Positions 26,288-35,060 are shown, counted from the stretch's first letter. The stretch is DNA of 64,000 bases from Mycobacterium stomatepiae (GCF_010731715.1 NZ_AP022587.1:4588001-4652000); one strand, 5' to 3'. Program-made: numbers and translations. Notes: generated by a model from the letters alone, not told the origin.

Positions 26288-26329
26288 TGGGGACGATGAG
26301 TCTCGCATGCGACGACAACGGGAGCGATC

Positions 26330-27970
26330 ATGACTTCTCAACCAGAACTCTCGCTGGTTGTGGGCTACGGCAGTGACATGGGTAATGCCGAGGATGCCGC
26401 CATGACGTTCGCCGAAGCGGTCGAGGAGTCCCTCGGCATCGGCGCCACCGCAATCGAACTCAACCAAGTCGAGCCGGCCGACCTGCAATCGGCGACCCAC
26501 TTCGTTGTCGTGTGTTCGACATGGGGCGAGGGCGAGTTCCCGGACAACGCCTCCTTGTTCTGGGAGGCGATCAGCGCCGAGGGTGCCGAGCGGCTCGAAC
26601 ACTTGAGGTTCGCGGTGCTTGCCCTCGGCGACACCGGATACGAGCAGTTCTGCAATGCCGGGCGGCTCCTCGACGCGCAACTGGAAGCGCTGGGCGGTAT
26701 CCGTCTGATGGACCGAGTCGATGTCGACGGTGTCTATGTCGCCGAGGCCGAGGCCTGGACGAACGATCTCGTCAAGCTGCTGATGGCCGGTCGCACCGAT
26801 CCTGCCCCCGCGGTTGTCGTCAGCGCGGAGCAAGTGCGCCCGTCCGACAACGCCGAACAGGCTCGCCGCGACCGCAGTCACCCTCTCTTCGATGCGCGCA
26901 TCGTGGTCAACCGGCTGCTCACCACGGCCGAGTCCGACAAGGAGGTCCGCCACTACGAGGTGGACCTCTTCGGTTCTGGGATCGTTTACAACACAGGTGA
27001 TTCCATCGCAGTTCATGCCAGCAACGATCCGATCCTCGTCGACGCGATCCTTAGCGAACTCGGCGTGGGTGCCGACCACGCCGTGGTCGGCTATGACGAG
27101 CGGCTGGGCGCGTTGCTCACCGATCACCTGGAGATCCGGACACCGTCGCGAGCGCTGCAGACATTGGTCGCCTCCCGAATGCGGGACGCCGCCGCGGCGA
27201 GTGTGCTGGGTACCGAAGCCGTTGTCGGGCCGGGCTCTTGGTGGTGCGGCAAGGACGTGCTCGACCTGATCAGGCTGGGCGAGCTGACCATCGACGACGT
27301 CGTCGACACCCTGCGTCCGCTTCAGTCCCGCGACTATTCGATCGCGTCGAGTCCGCTGGTGCATCCCGACCATGTGCACCTGACGGTGGCGTCGGTGCGC
27401 TACACGGTCGGGGATCGCCGGCACGGCGGCGTAGCCTCGACGTTCCTGGCCGACCGCGGTGACACGGTACGGGTTCACCTGCGGCCCAACCATTCCTTTC
27501 GGCTCCCCGCGGCCGACGTGCCGATCATCATGGTCGGTCCGGGGACCGGCATCGCACCGTTTCGCGGCTTCCTGCAGGAACGACAGGCCGTCGGCGCGTC
27601 CGGTCGATCGTGGTTGTTCTTCGGGGACCGGCGGCGCCACTGCGATTTCCTCTACGGCGACGAGCTCGCCGCATTCGTCTCCTCCGGCACGCTAACCCGG
27701 CTCGACTGCGCGTTCTCCCGCGACGGGGCGGCGGGCGATCCGAAACAGTATGTCCAGCAACGTATGTGGGAGAACTCGGCTGAGATCTACAGCTGGCTGC
27801 AAGATGGCGCCTCTATCTACGTGTGCGGCGACGCCGAACGAATGGCCAAGGATGTCGACGCGGCACTGCGTGGCATCGTGGCCAGCCGCGGCGGGATGGA
27901 TGACACCGCCGCGCATGCGTATGTCAACGAGCTGATGAAGAACCATCGCTATCTGCGCGACGTTTACTGA
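26330..27970 (+). CDS. CysJ-like diflavin reductase (FMN/FAD/NADPH)
   Basis: A 546-aa cytoplasmic electron-transfer enzyme. The N-terminal flavodoxin domain (about 8-150) shows STWGEGEFPDNA and LALGDTGYEQFC; the connecting/FAD domain shows RDYSIASSP (the RxYS FAD motif); the NADPH domain shows GPGTGIAPFRGFLQER, WLFFGDRRRHCDFLY and the ending HRYLRDVY. This is the order of sulfite reductase flavoprotein CysJ and P450 reductase. No hemoprotein partner (CysI) is next to it. The iron-box-like promoter suggests a role in low iron, for example feeding electrons to a ferric or heme partner; that is inference. Confidence 0.88.
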   Translation: MTSQPELSLVVGYGSDMGNAEDAAMTFAEAVEESLGIGATAIELNQVEPADLQSATHFVVVCSTWGEGEFPDNASLFWEAISAEGAERLEHLRFAVLALGDTGYEQFCNAGRLLDAQLEALGGIRLMDRVDVDGVYVAEAEAWTNDLVKLLMAGRTDPAPAVVVSAEQVRPSDNAEQARRDRSHPLFDARIVVNRLLTTAESDKEVRHYEVDLFGSGIVYNTGDSIAVHASNDPILVDAILSELGVGADHAVVGYDERLGALLTDHLEIRTPSRALQTLVASRMRDAAAASVLGTEAVVGPGSWWCGKDVLDLIRLGELTIDDVVDTLRPLQSRDYSIASSPLVHPDHVHLTVASVRYTVGDRRHGGVASTFLADRGDTVRVHLRPNHSFRLPAADVPIIMVGPGTGIAPFRGFLQERQAVGASGRSWLFFGDRRRHCDFLYGDELAAFVSSGTLTRLDCAFSRDGAAGDPKQYVQQRMWENSAEIYSWLQDGASIYVCGDAERMAKDVDAALRGIVASRGGMDDTAAHAYVNELMKNHRYLRDVY

Positions 27971-28576
27971 TCAGTCGTCGCTGAGTGCCTGAATGCGGGC
28001 GGCCAGGACCTCGGTCCACTCGACGAGGTAGTGATCGTCGGGCACTGCCGCCTCGGGCTGATGAAACAGGCTGGTGGCCAACCGGGTCCCGAGTACACCG
28101 TTGACGCCGAGCGTGGCCAAGACCTTGGCTTGTTCTGGCGTTATCACGGGCGCCCAGGCCGTAATCCACTCTGCCAGTTCGGCATTGAGTGTATCGACGA
28201 GTGCGGCATAGGCGGTGTCGAGGCGGTCGGAACGACCCGCGGAGGTGCGCGCGGCGATCTGCAGGAGTTCGATTTCTTCGTCGATCACCGAGAGCAGATA
28301 CCTGCCCAAGACGGTCAACTCCGCATGCATGTCACCCAGGCCCGCGAAGAGCGCGCGGATGTCGCGCATGGCACGGCGGCGATCCAGTTGGCGATCAATG
28401 CCCGCGTTGAGAAGCTCCTCTTTGGATTTGAAGTGGTGATAGAGGGCTCCCGAGCCGGGTGCCAGACCGGCGGCAGCTTCGATCTGTGAGACGCTGGTCG
28501 CATCGAAGCCCTTGGCACTGAACAGCCGCATTGCCTCGCCGACCAGCCGTTCCCGTGTTGATGCGGGTGTCGACAT
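27971..28576 (-). CDS. TetR-family transcriptional regulator
   Basis: A 201-aa regulator with the N-terminal TetR helix-turn-helix: AMRLFSAKGFDATSVSQIEAAAG and LYHHFKSKEELL. The C-terminal ligand domain is unremarkable. Start ATG 28576 (GGAGGGG site upstream). It diverges from the ABC1-kinase/P450 pair, with palindromic candidate operators between them, and probably represses both directions. Confidence 0.88.
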   Translation of the reverse strand: MSTPASTRERLVGEAMRLFSAKGFDATSVSQIEAAAGLAPGSGALYHHFKSKEELLNAGIDRQLDRRRAMRDIRALFAGLGDMHAELTVLGRYLLSVIDEEIELLQIAARTSAGRSDRLDTAYAALVDTLNAELAEWITAWAPVITPEQAKVLATLGVNGVLGTRLATSLFHQPEAAVPDDHYLVEWTEVLAARIQALSDD

Positions 28577-28586
28577 TGACCCCTCC

Positions 28587-28620
28587 AAAGTGATCACTTA
28601 CCTTTAGCAAAGTACCACTT
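28587..28620. promoter_or_regulatory. Candidate TetR operators in divergent promoter region
   Basis: AAGTGATCACTT (28588-28599) is a perfect 12-base palindrome. A second similar unit, AAAGTACCACTT (28609-28620), carries the same AAGT/ACTT half-sites. They lie between the tetR start and the kinase gene. Confidence 0.5.
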
Positions 28621-28648
28621 CAACGGGCAGGGTTGGGTGAGGGGCCAG

Positions 28649-30064
28649 ATGCCGCGTCAGCACAGCCCGCTACCGCAGGGCCGAATCCGCCGCACCATGC
28701 CGTTGGTCGGCTTCGCCGCGAGGGCGGCCGGGGGCCGACTCGTCGCGGGACTGCGCCGGCGAGCGGGCGAAGACGACGCGGTCGAGCGCTTCCACGAGCG
28801 CGCTGCCGAGCGTTACACCGAACTGCTGGGGCACTCCAAGGGTGTCATGATGAAGCTCGGTCAGGGCATGTCGATGATCGACACGCGCGCGTTGGGCACC
28901 GCCGAATTTTGGCCCTATCAGAAGGCGATGCGCCGGCTGCAGGCCGACGCCCCGCCAATGCATCCTGATCTGGTTCGAGAGGTTCTCACCGCCGAACTCG
29001 GTTCGGCAGTTGACCAGTTCGCCGAATTCACCGACGAGCCAATCGCCGCCGCGTCGATCGGGCAGGTGCATCATGCCGTCCTGCGCGACGGTCGCCGGGT
29101 CGCCGTCAAGATTCAGTATCCCGGTGTGGCCCAAGCTATTCGCGAGGACCTGGCCAATACCGAGTTGCTGACGACGTTTTTTCGCTTCATGACGTCGGCG
29201 TTGGGCATGAAGCCGGATTTTCGGTCGGTGGCGCGTGAGGCGGCGGCCCGGATCTCCGAAGAGGTGGACTATCGGAACGAGGCCGCGATGATCACCATGT
29301 TCAGCGATCTCTACCGGGGCCACCCGTTCATCCGGGTTCCCGACGTCATTGCCGAAGTATCCAGCGACCGGGTCTTGACGATGACCTACCTCGACGGGAT
29401 GGACTGGCCGCAAGCGCAACAGGCGGATCAAGACCTGAAAAACGTGTGGGCCGAGGTCATCGTGCGCTTCAGTCAAGGCAGCTTCCGGCACGCGAACCTC
29501 ATGCATGCCGACCCTCATCCCGGCAACTACCGATTCGGCGACGACGGTACCGCCGGATTCCTGGACTTCGGCTGCGTGAAGGTACTCACCGAACGGAAAC
29601 GCTGGCTACTCGTCGCGATGAATCGCGCCGTGATCGAGCGGCGCAAGGACGACTACCGCGACTTGATGGTGCAGGCCGGCTTCCTCGCCGCGGACTCCGA
29701 CCTCACCGCCGACGAGCTTTATCAGTGGCAGTCGGAGATGCTCCGCGAGTCCATCACGGAGCACCAGCCGGCCACCTACACGCCCGAGGCCACCGGGCGC
29801 ACCATCCGCGGATTGTTCGGCATTCGAAGCGCCGATCATCCGATGGCGCGGATGAACGCACCTGACGACTTCGTCTTCGCCGGCCGCGTCCTGCTCGCTC
29901 TCTGCGGTGTGCTCGTCGGCCTGACCGCCACTGGGCCCGCCCGGTCGATCATCGACGACATGGACGGTGTGGCCAAGCCGATTACCGAACTGGGCAAGCT
30001 GCACCACGCCTGGGTCCGCGAGCGACGTCTCCCGTCGGCCTTGGGTCGCCATGACCATCCCTGA
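28649..30064 (+). CDS. ABC1/UbiB-family atypical kinase
   Basis: About 471 aa from ATG 28649 (GTG 28637 also possible). The family's motifs are clear: KLGQ in VMMKLGQGMSM at about 69-72, AAASIGQVHHAVL (Ala-rich nucleotide loop), VAVKIQYPG (Lys), EVDYRNEA, HADPHPGNY and FLDFGCVK (metal-binding DFG). UbiB/COQ8 proteins are ATPases linked to lipid and quinone metabolism; in actinobacteria they often accompany P450 genes. Its end overlaps the P450 start by 14 bases, so the two are co-expressed. Confidence 0.87.
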   Translation: MPRQHSPLPQGRIRRTMPLVGFAARAAGGRLVAGLRRRAGEDDAVERFHERAAERYTELLGHSKGVMMKLGQGMSMIDTRALGTAEFWPYQKAMRRLQADAPPMHPDLVREVLTAELGSAVDQFAEFTDEPIAAASIGQVHHAVLRDGRRVAVKIQYPGVAQAIREDLANTELLTTFFRFMTSALGMKPDFRSVAREAAARISEEVDYRNEAAMITMFSDLYRGHPFIRVPDVIAEVSSDRVLTMTYLDGMDWPQAQQADQDLKNVWAEVIVRFSQGSFRHANLMHADPHPGNYRFGDDGTAGFLDFGCVKVLTERKRWLLVAMNRAVIERRKDDYRDLMVQAGFLAADSDLTADELYQWQSEMLRESITEHQPATYTPEATGRTIRGLFGIRSADHPMARMNAPDDFVFAGRVLLALCGVLVGLTATGPARSIIDDMDGVAKPITELGKLHHAWVRERRLPSALGRHDHP

Positions 30065-31265
30065 CGTCCCTGACTTCACCGAGATCCCCGACACTCCGGC
30101 GACCGCGCGGTTGCCGTGGGACGCGGCGGACCCCTTCTCCTACTACGAGCACCGAGGACGGCGCGAGGGTGACGTGGTCTGGGAACACGGGATGAGGGCG
30201 TGGCTCGTCCTCGGCTATCAGCCCGTGCAACAGATTCTGTCGGGGGCTGGCTGGACGAGCAGCCCGCTGGCGAACGCCAACACTCGGGATGCCCTCCGGG
30301 CGGTCAATCGAGATATATTGCGCAGCAATATCTTATTCACTGACGGCGCGGACCATCAGCGGCTGCGGGATTCGGTTCGCGACGTCTTCACCCCCGCCTT
30401 TATCGCCGGTCTGCACGAAGGCGTCGAAGCGATCGCCACGGAAACGATCGACCACATACCAGCCGGAGTCGAGTTCGACTTCATGGCCGAAATCGCCTCA
30501 CCGCTACCGATCGCCGTGGTCGCGGCCTGGATGGGCCTCGATGTCGGCACGGCGCGATTGCTCGGTGACGAATCTCCGGCAATCAGCCGGATGATCAATG
30601 ATGTCGCGGACACCGGCGCTGTCGAAGCCGGAACGGCGGCCTTCGCCGCGCTCCTTGCCGAGCTTCTCCCGCTGGCCGCCGACCGCCGCACCAACCACCG
30701 AGATGACCTGCTCAGATATATCGCCGCCGACCCGGACCTCGAACTCGACGACGTCGTCACCACCGCGGCGATCATCGGCGTCGCCGGACATGAAACGACA
30801 GCAAACCTGCTGGGCGCAGCCATGATTCGCCTCCTGAAGACCAGGCCAAACGGGGTGCGCCCCGTCGACACCATCGACACGGTCGACGATCGACTTGTCA
30901 ACGAGCTGCGCCTTGACGGGCCCGTGCAAGCCGTGGCGCGTACCGCCACGCTCGACCAGATCGTCGGCGGCGTCGCGGTCCACGCCGGGGAGCCGGCCAT
31001 CGCGGTCATCGGCGCCGCCAACCGCGATCCAGAGACGTTCAGCTGGCCCAACAGGTTTCAGGTGGACCGCTCCGGACCAGCGCCGCTGACATTCGGATTC
31101 GGACCGCATTACTGCTTGGGTGCCGCGCTCGCCCGGCTTCAAATTTCCGTTGCACTGCAACACATCCTGGCCCGTCGCCCGGTGCTCTGTGGCGACCCGA
31201 CATGGCGGGACACCCCGACCATCCGCGGACTTCTGTGCATGCGGGCCATGTTCGAGGACGACTAG
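30051..31265 (+). CDS. Cytochrome P450 with altered ExxR motif
   Basis: A 404-aa soluble P450. Heme loop FGFGPHYCLGAAL (axial Cys) near residue 355 and I-helix AGHETTANLL with acid-Thr pair. At the K-helix, where the family reads E-L-L-R-x-DGPVQ, this protein reads N-E-L-R-L-DGPVQ, so the invariant Glu of ExxR appears replaced by Asn. It overlaps the ABC1 kinase gene by 14 bases. Substrate and redox partner are unknown; the diflavin reductase nearby is a possible but unproven partner. Confidence 0.85.
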   Translation: MTIPDVPDFTEIPDTPATARLPWDAADPFSYYEHRGRREGDVVWEHGMRAWLVLGYQPVQQILSGAGWTSSPLANANTRDALRAVNRDILRSNILFTDGADHQRLRDSVRDVFTPAFIAGLHEGVEAIATETIDHIPAGVEFDFMAEIASPLPIAVVAAWMGLDVGTARLLGDESPAISRMINDVADTGAVEAGTAAFAALLAELLPLAADRRTNHRDDLLRYIAADPDLELDDVVTTAAIIGVAGHETTANLLGAAMIRLLKTRPNGVRPVDTIDTVDDRLVNELRLDGPVQAVARTATLDQIVGGVAVHAGEPAIAVIGAANRDPETFSWPNRFQVDRSGPAPLTFGFGPHYCLGAALARLQISVALQHILARRPVLCGDPTWRDTPTIRGLLCMRAMFEDD

Positions 31266-31284
31266 AAAGCCGGCACGGCAATGC

Positions 31285-32823
31285 TCATGGTGTGTCGGGG
31301 TGTAACGGCAGGATGAGCTGAAAGCGTGCGCCCTGGTCGTTGGCCAGGCAGCTCAGCTCCCCATGGTGGGCGCGCGCGAGGGCGCGGGCGATGGGCAGGC
31401 CCAGCCCGGCGCCGCCGTGGTCACGATCGCGCGAGGTATCAAGTCGGACGAGGCGATCGAAGATTCGCTGGCGATCCCCGTCGGATATCCCGGGGCCGGA
31501 GTCCGTGACGGTCAACTCGGCGTGTGGAGTTCGGGACTGGCGTTGGGCGAGGCGTACGTCGATCACGATCTGGCCCCCGGACGGGGTATGCCGGCGCGCG
31601 TTGTCGACCAGATTCGACAGAATCTGAGCAACCCGGTTCCGGTCAGCGCGAATCGGTAGCGTCTGCTCGCCGGTGCGCGTCACGACGATATCCGGCGAAA
31701 GTACGCCCGCCCGTTCGCGTTCGGCTTCCGCGATCGCAACGAGGTCGGTGTCCGCGAGATCTAGTGTCAGGCCGGCGTCGATACGGCTCAGGTCGAGCAT
31801 GTCGGCGACTAATCGGCCCGCCCGCCGCGACTCGGCCAGCAGCAGCGACACGCGGTGGTACTGCGCTTGGGCCCGTTCGTCGTCGTCGTCTTCGGCTGCA
31901 GTGCCCAGGATTTGCTCACCGGCGGCACGAATACCGGCGATCGGTGTGCGCAGTTCGTGGGCGGCATCGGCCAGGAATTGCCGGGCGCGCTGTTCGGAAG
32001 CTTCCAGGGCATCGAGCATGCCGTCGAAAGCCGCTGCCGCGCGGCCGAGTTCGGTACCGGCGCGGTCGGGTCGTAGCCGTTGGCCGCGGTCGCCGGTGGT
32101 GATGGCTTGAGCCAACGTGGTCAGCCGATCCAGCGGTCGCAGCGCCGCGCGGGTGACCACCGTCAGCAGCAGCCCGGCCACCGCGAGCGTGATCAGACCG
32201 CCGGCGATCATGACTTCACGCAATCGCCGGATCAGCGCGGTGGTTTGGGTCGTATCGGCGACCAGGATCACCCGCCCGCCCGTCGGCAGCGGGTGCACCA
32301 CCACGGTGGCGGTGCCGTCCGGAGACTCGGCCGGGGGCGGCGGTGGCCAGCCCGGCGGTACGGGTGGGGGTGGCCAGCCCGGTGGTCCCGGTGGTGGCGG
32401 CGGCCAACCTGGTGGCGGCGGGGGCGGCCAGCCTCCCGCTGGGGGTGTGCCCCAATCACTAGGCGGGAGAACCCATCCCGGTGGCGGCGGTGGCACAGTC
32501 GGCCCGGTGGTGGCGTCGGGTGCGAGCGCACGGTCACCGTAGGTCGATCCGTCGGCGGTGACCAGCAGTGCACGGATTCCTCCGCCACCCAGTTGTGCCA
32601 CCACTCGGTCGGGCGGGGTGTTCGCGATGGCCAGCGCGTCGGCTCGTGCGGTCGTGGACATCAGTCGATCGTGAAGATCACGGCGGGTCTGGATCCCGAT
32701 CAACACGTCGATGATTACGCCCAGCACCAACAGCAGGATGGTGAGCAGGCCAAGGACCATCAGCACCAGTCGCCGGCGCAACGACGGCGTGCGGGTCCGC
32801 GGCAGTGCCGGGCGATCGCTCAT
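31285..32823 (-). CDS. Sensor histidine kinase with Pro-rich extracytoplasmic repeats
   Basis: A 512-aa membrane kinase. TM1 at about 19-44, extracytoplasmic segment to about 204, TM2 at about 205-224, HAMP, HisKA with ADAAHELRTP (His289), HATPase with N-box NLVDNARRHTP and GAGLGLPIARALA. The sensor segment contains a run of PPPPPGW-type repeats at residues 108-165, flanked by short ordinary sequence. The start overlaps the regulator stop (ATGA at 32820-32823). It pairs with the OmpR-type regulator just upstream on the same strand. Signal unknown. Confidence 0.88.
   Translation of the reverse strand: MSDRPALPRTRTPSLRRRLVLMVLGLLTILLLVLGVIIDVLIGIQTRRDLHDRLMSTTARADALAIANTPPDRVVAQLGGGGIRALLVTADGSTYGDRALAPDATTGPTVPPPPPGWVLPPSDWGTPPAGGWPPPPPPGWPPPPPGPPGWPPPPVPPGWPPPPPAESPDGTATVVVHPLPTGGRVILVADTTQTTALIRRLREVMIAGGLITLAVAGLLLTVVTRAALRPLDRLTTLAQAITTGDRGQRLRPDRAGTELGRAAAAFDGMLDALEASEQRARQFLADAAHELRTPIAGIRAAGEQILGTAAEDDDDERAQAQYHRVSLLLAESRRAGRLVADMLDLSRIDAGLTLDLADTDLVAIAEAERERAGVLSPDIVVTRTGEQTLPIRADRNRVAQILSNLVDNARRHTPSGGQIVIDVRLAQRQSRTPHAELTVTDSGPGISDGDRQRIFDRLVRLDTSRDRDHGGAGLGLPIARALARAHHGELSCLANDQGARFQLILPLHPDTP
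32329..32502 (-). repeat. Pro/Trp-coding low-complexity repeats in kinase sensor domain
   Basis: GC-rich repeats encode GWPPPPP-type units of 7-10 residues within the kinase's extracytoplasmic region. Irregular copies suggest growth by slippage. Confidence 0.7.
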
Positions 32824-33545
32824 GGCCGGGTTGGTTGCAGGCGGTAGCCGATGCCCCGGACGGTGTGCAGGATGCGGGGTCCGTGGGCCTCCAGTTTGCG
32901 ACGCAGGCTGCTGATGTGCACGTGCACCAGATTGGCGTCGTACGCGTCGTAACCCCACAGCGACGTCAGGATCTGTCCGGCGCTGACGATGCGGCCGCGC
33001 TGCTCCACCAGGAAGCCGAGCAGCCGCAGCTCGGTGCCGGTCAGGTCCAGCGGCGATCCCCTTCGGGTGGCCACGGCCGCGTCTAGGTCCAGCGTCAGGT
33101 CGCCGCACTGCATCACCGCGGGTAACCGGCCGCGGCGGCGCAGCACCGCCCCCACCCGCGAGATCAGCTCGGCCAGCTCGAAGGGCTTGACGACGTAGTC
33201 GTCTGCCCCGCCGTCGAGACCACGCAAGCGGTCGGGCAGTCCGTCTCGCGCGGTGAGCAACACGATTCCCGCCTGGCCCCAATCGCGGATGACGTCAATC
33301 AATTGGAAGCCGTCCCGACCGGGCATCATCACGTCCAGCACGACGAGATCGGGCCGAAAACCCTCCAGCACGTCTTCGAGGCCGCCTCCGTCGGGCCGAA
33401 TTTTGGTGAGGTATCCGGCGTGGGTCAACGCCTCACCGACCATTTCGCGGATCGCCTCGGAGTCCTCGACGACCAGAACCCGCGCCGCGGCGCTCAAGCC
33501 GGCCGACGGCTTCCCCGATGCCGGTGCGCGATGGGATTGGCTCAT
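32820..33545 (-). CDS. OmpR-family response regulator
   Basis: A 241-aa regulator: receiver domain (about 21-135) with phospho-acceptor Asp71 in VVLDVMMPG and KPFELAEL; C-terminal winged helix (about 148-240) with LTGTELRLLGFLV and VHVHISSLRRKLEA. First gene of a two-gene operon with the kinase (4-base overlap). Divergent from a Pro/Gly-rich membrane protein gene that it may control. Related to the TcrX/TcrA group of mycobacteria, but a specific orthologue is not assigned. Confidence 0.9.
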   Translation of the reverse strand: MSQSHRAPASGKPSAGLSAAARVLVVEDSEAIREMVGEALTHAGYLTKIRPDGGGLEDVLEGFRPDLVVLDVMMPGRDGFQLIDVIRDWGQAGIVLLTARDGLPDRLRGLDGGADDYVVKPFELAELISRVGAVLRRRGRLPAVMQCGDLTLDLDAAVATRRGSPLDLTGTELRLLGFLVEQRGRIVSAGQILTSLWGYDAYDANLVHVHISSLRRKLEAHGPRILHTVRGIGYRLQPTRP

Positions 33546-33677
33546 CCCTTCATTCTCGGCCGCCTCCTGAAGCGGACCTGAAGAAACCCCGGTGCTGGCG
33601 AATTCTTCAGGTTGGACTCAGATCGGCTTCCTACGGTCACGGGCATCGCAGTGATTTCGACAGTTTGGAGGGAACCC

Positions 33678-34235
33678 ATGTCTGACGAGCAACGACCACC
33701 GAGCACATCGGGCGCCGGCGAATGCCTGCGCCCCAGCGGCGATCCGACCGGCTCGGTGCCGCGGCAGTCGATCGTGCGGCGGCATCCCATCGGCGTGGCG
33801 GTCGGAACCGGCGTCTGCGGCTTCATTGTCGGCGGGATCCTGACGGCCATATTCCTGCCACTTCTGATGTTCGGGCCGCCCCCACCCATGCCGTTTGGCA
33901 TGCTCTCACCGCCGCGGCCCATCGGTGTCCCGCCGTGGGGGGCTCCGCCGCCGCCGCCGGGATGGGGCCCCCCGGCCGGCGGAGGTGGAGCCATGCCCGG
34001 CGGCTGGGGAGCCCCGCCCGGCGGCTGGGGACTCATGCCGCCACCGCCGCCCGGACGGGCATTCACGCCCCCGCCGCCGGGACAGCTGCCGGAGCCGCCG
34101 CCGGGAGCCACGGCCCCTGCGGCCTCCGTCGGGGACACCCCAGCCTCCCGTGCCGCCGCCACCGGCGTCCGGCCAGCAGCGTTGACGGCGGGCGGGCCAT
34201 GCCTACCCCGTCTGCTGGCGCGACCGCCGCCCTAA
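33678..34235 (+). CDS. Pro/Gly-rich single-span membrane protein
   Basis: A 185-aa protein: polar N-terminus, one membrane helix (about 37-64), then Pro/Gly/Trp-rich sequence with PPPPPGWG, GGWGAPPGG and PPPPPG units. A GGAGGG ribosome site lies before ATG 33678. The tail shares its PPPPPGW unit with the sensor kinase transcribed the opposite way 130 bases upstream. No known domain; function unknown. Confidence 0.7.
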   Translation: MSDEQRPPSTSGAGECLRPSGDPTGSVPRQSIVRRHPIGVAVGTGVCGFIVGGILTAIFLPLLMFGPPPPMPFGMLSPPRPIGVPPWGAPPPPPGWGPPAGGGGAMPGGWGAPPGGWGLMPPPPPGRAFTPPPPGQLPEPPPGATAPAASVGDTPASRAAATGVRPAALTAGGPCLPRLLARPPP

Positions 34236-34287
34236 GGCGCGTACTGCGCAATGAACTGACTAATCGATAACAGAAATGGGTCGAGTG

Positions 34288-34518
34288 ATGAAGATAAAGC
34301 AGGTAATCGCTGGTTCGCTTTTGGCGGGTGCCCTGGGAATTGCCGCGACGGGCTTCGGTGTCGCGGTGGCTGGTGCGGATCCATTCCCGCCGCCGCCGAT
34401 TCCCGGGCAGCCCGGGCCGCCGCCCGGAGGGCCGGGTGGGCCGTTCGGTCCCCCGGGGCCGGGTGGACCGATTGGTGGGCCGCCGCCGCCCGGAGGGCCG
34501 CACCCGCCAAGCTTCTGA
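34288..34518 (+). CDS. Small secreted Pro/Gly-rich protein
   Basis: 76 aa from ATG 34288 (ATG 34276 possible). A clear signal peptide (MKIKQVIAGSLLAGALGIAA, cleavage near VAGADP) is followed by about 44 residues almost wholly of Pro, Gly and Phe (GPPPGGPGGPFG). Similar short exported peptides are common in mycobacteria; function unknown. A strong hairpin follows the stop. Confidence 0.7.
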   Translation: MKIKQVIAGSLLAGALGIAATGFGVAVAGADPFPPPPIPGQPGPPPGGPGGPFGPPGPGGPIGGPPPPGGPHPPSF

Positions 34519-34534
34519 GCCGGGTCTATACGTA

Positions 34535-34569
34535 CGGTGGCCGCCTCAATCAGTTTGAGGCGGCCACCG
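34535..34569 (+). terminator. Strong stem-loop terminator
   Basis: A perfect 15-bp stem (34535-34549 with 34555-34569) and 5-base loop lie 16 bases after the stop. No T-run, as is usual for mycobacterial hairpin terminators. It may also stop the opposite-strand RsbW-like transcript. Confidence 0.75.
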
Positions 34570-34622
34570 CCGTGCGTGGACGTCAAAGCCGGTGGAAAGT
34601 AATAGCCTTGAACAAAATTACT

Positions 34623-35060
34623 TCAATGTTGTTGAGGTGCAGAATAATCAAGCCATACCGTGGTGCCGCCGGGACGAGTGTCGATGTTGCAACGATCCGC
34701 CAGGGCATGCATCAATATGATGCCGCGGGACGCGCGAGGGTCTTGAGGTCGACACGACTGGCGCCCTTGCCAGGTTCCGCGATCGCTGACACACACGCTG
34801 ATGGTCTTCGCCGCGGGGTCGTAGCCGGCCTGAAGTCTCATGATGCCGATCGCGTCCGCGGCGCGGTAGGCGTGTTCAACGCAATTGGCGAGCGCCTCGT
34901 TCACGCCGAGAATGATGTCCTGGCTGATTTCCGGAGAGGCTTGCGGCAACTCCCGCAGCCAGCCTCGCAGGGTTTGGCGCAACTCGGACGCGGTGGCCGG
35001 GTCGGCTGTGCCCGCGCAACTCAACTGCGCCGGGATGGCCGATGAAGGCTCCGCACTCAT
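34623..35060 (-). CDS. RsbW-like anti-sigma factor / ATPase-domain protein
   Basis: A 145-aa single-domain GHKL ATPase of the anti-sigma (HATPase_c_2) type: N-box GVNEALANCVEHAYRA, then SDRGTW (G1) and RGIILMHALADR (G2). Such proteins bind and inhibit a sigma factor or act on an anti-sigma antagonist. No sigma factor or antagonist gene is adjacent. Start ATG 35060 is chosen; the frame extends to 35120. It follows a stand-alone response regulator on the same strand with a 98-base gap. Confidence 0.82.
   Translation of the reverse strand: MSAEPSSAIPAQLSCAGTADPATASELRQTLRGWLRELPQASPEISQDIILGVNEALANCVEHAYRAADAIGIMRLQAGYDPAAKTISVCVSDRGTWQGRQSCRPQDPRASRGIILMHALADRCNIDTRPGGTTVWLDYSAPQQH

Noticed and set aside
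31285..33282. A 665-aa version of the sensor kinase
   Set aside because: The upstream extension overlaps the response regulator gene in another frame; ATG 32823 with the 4-base overlap is the normal two-component arrangement.
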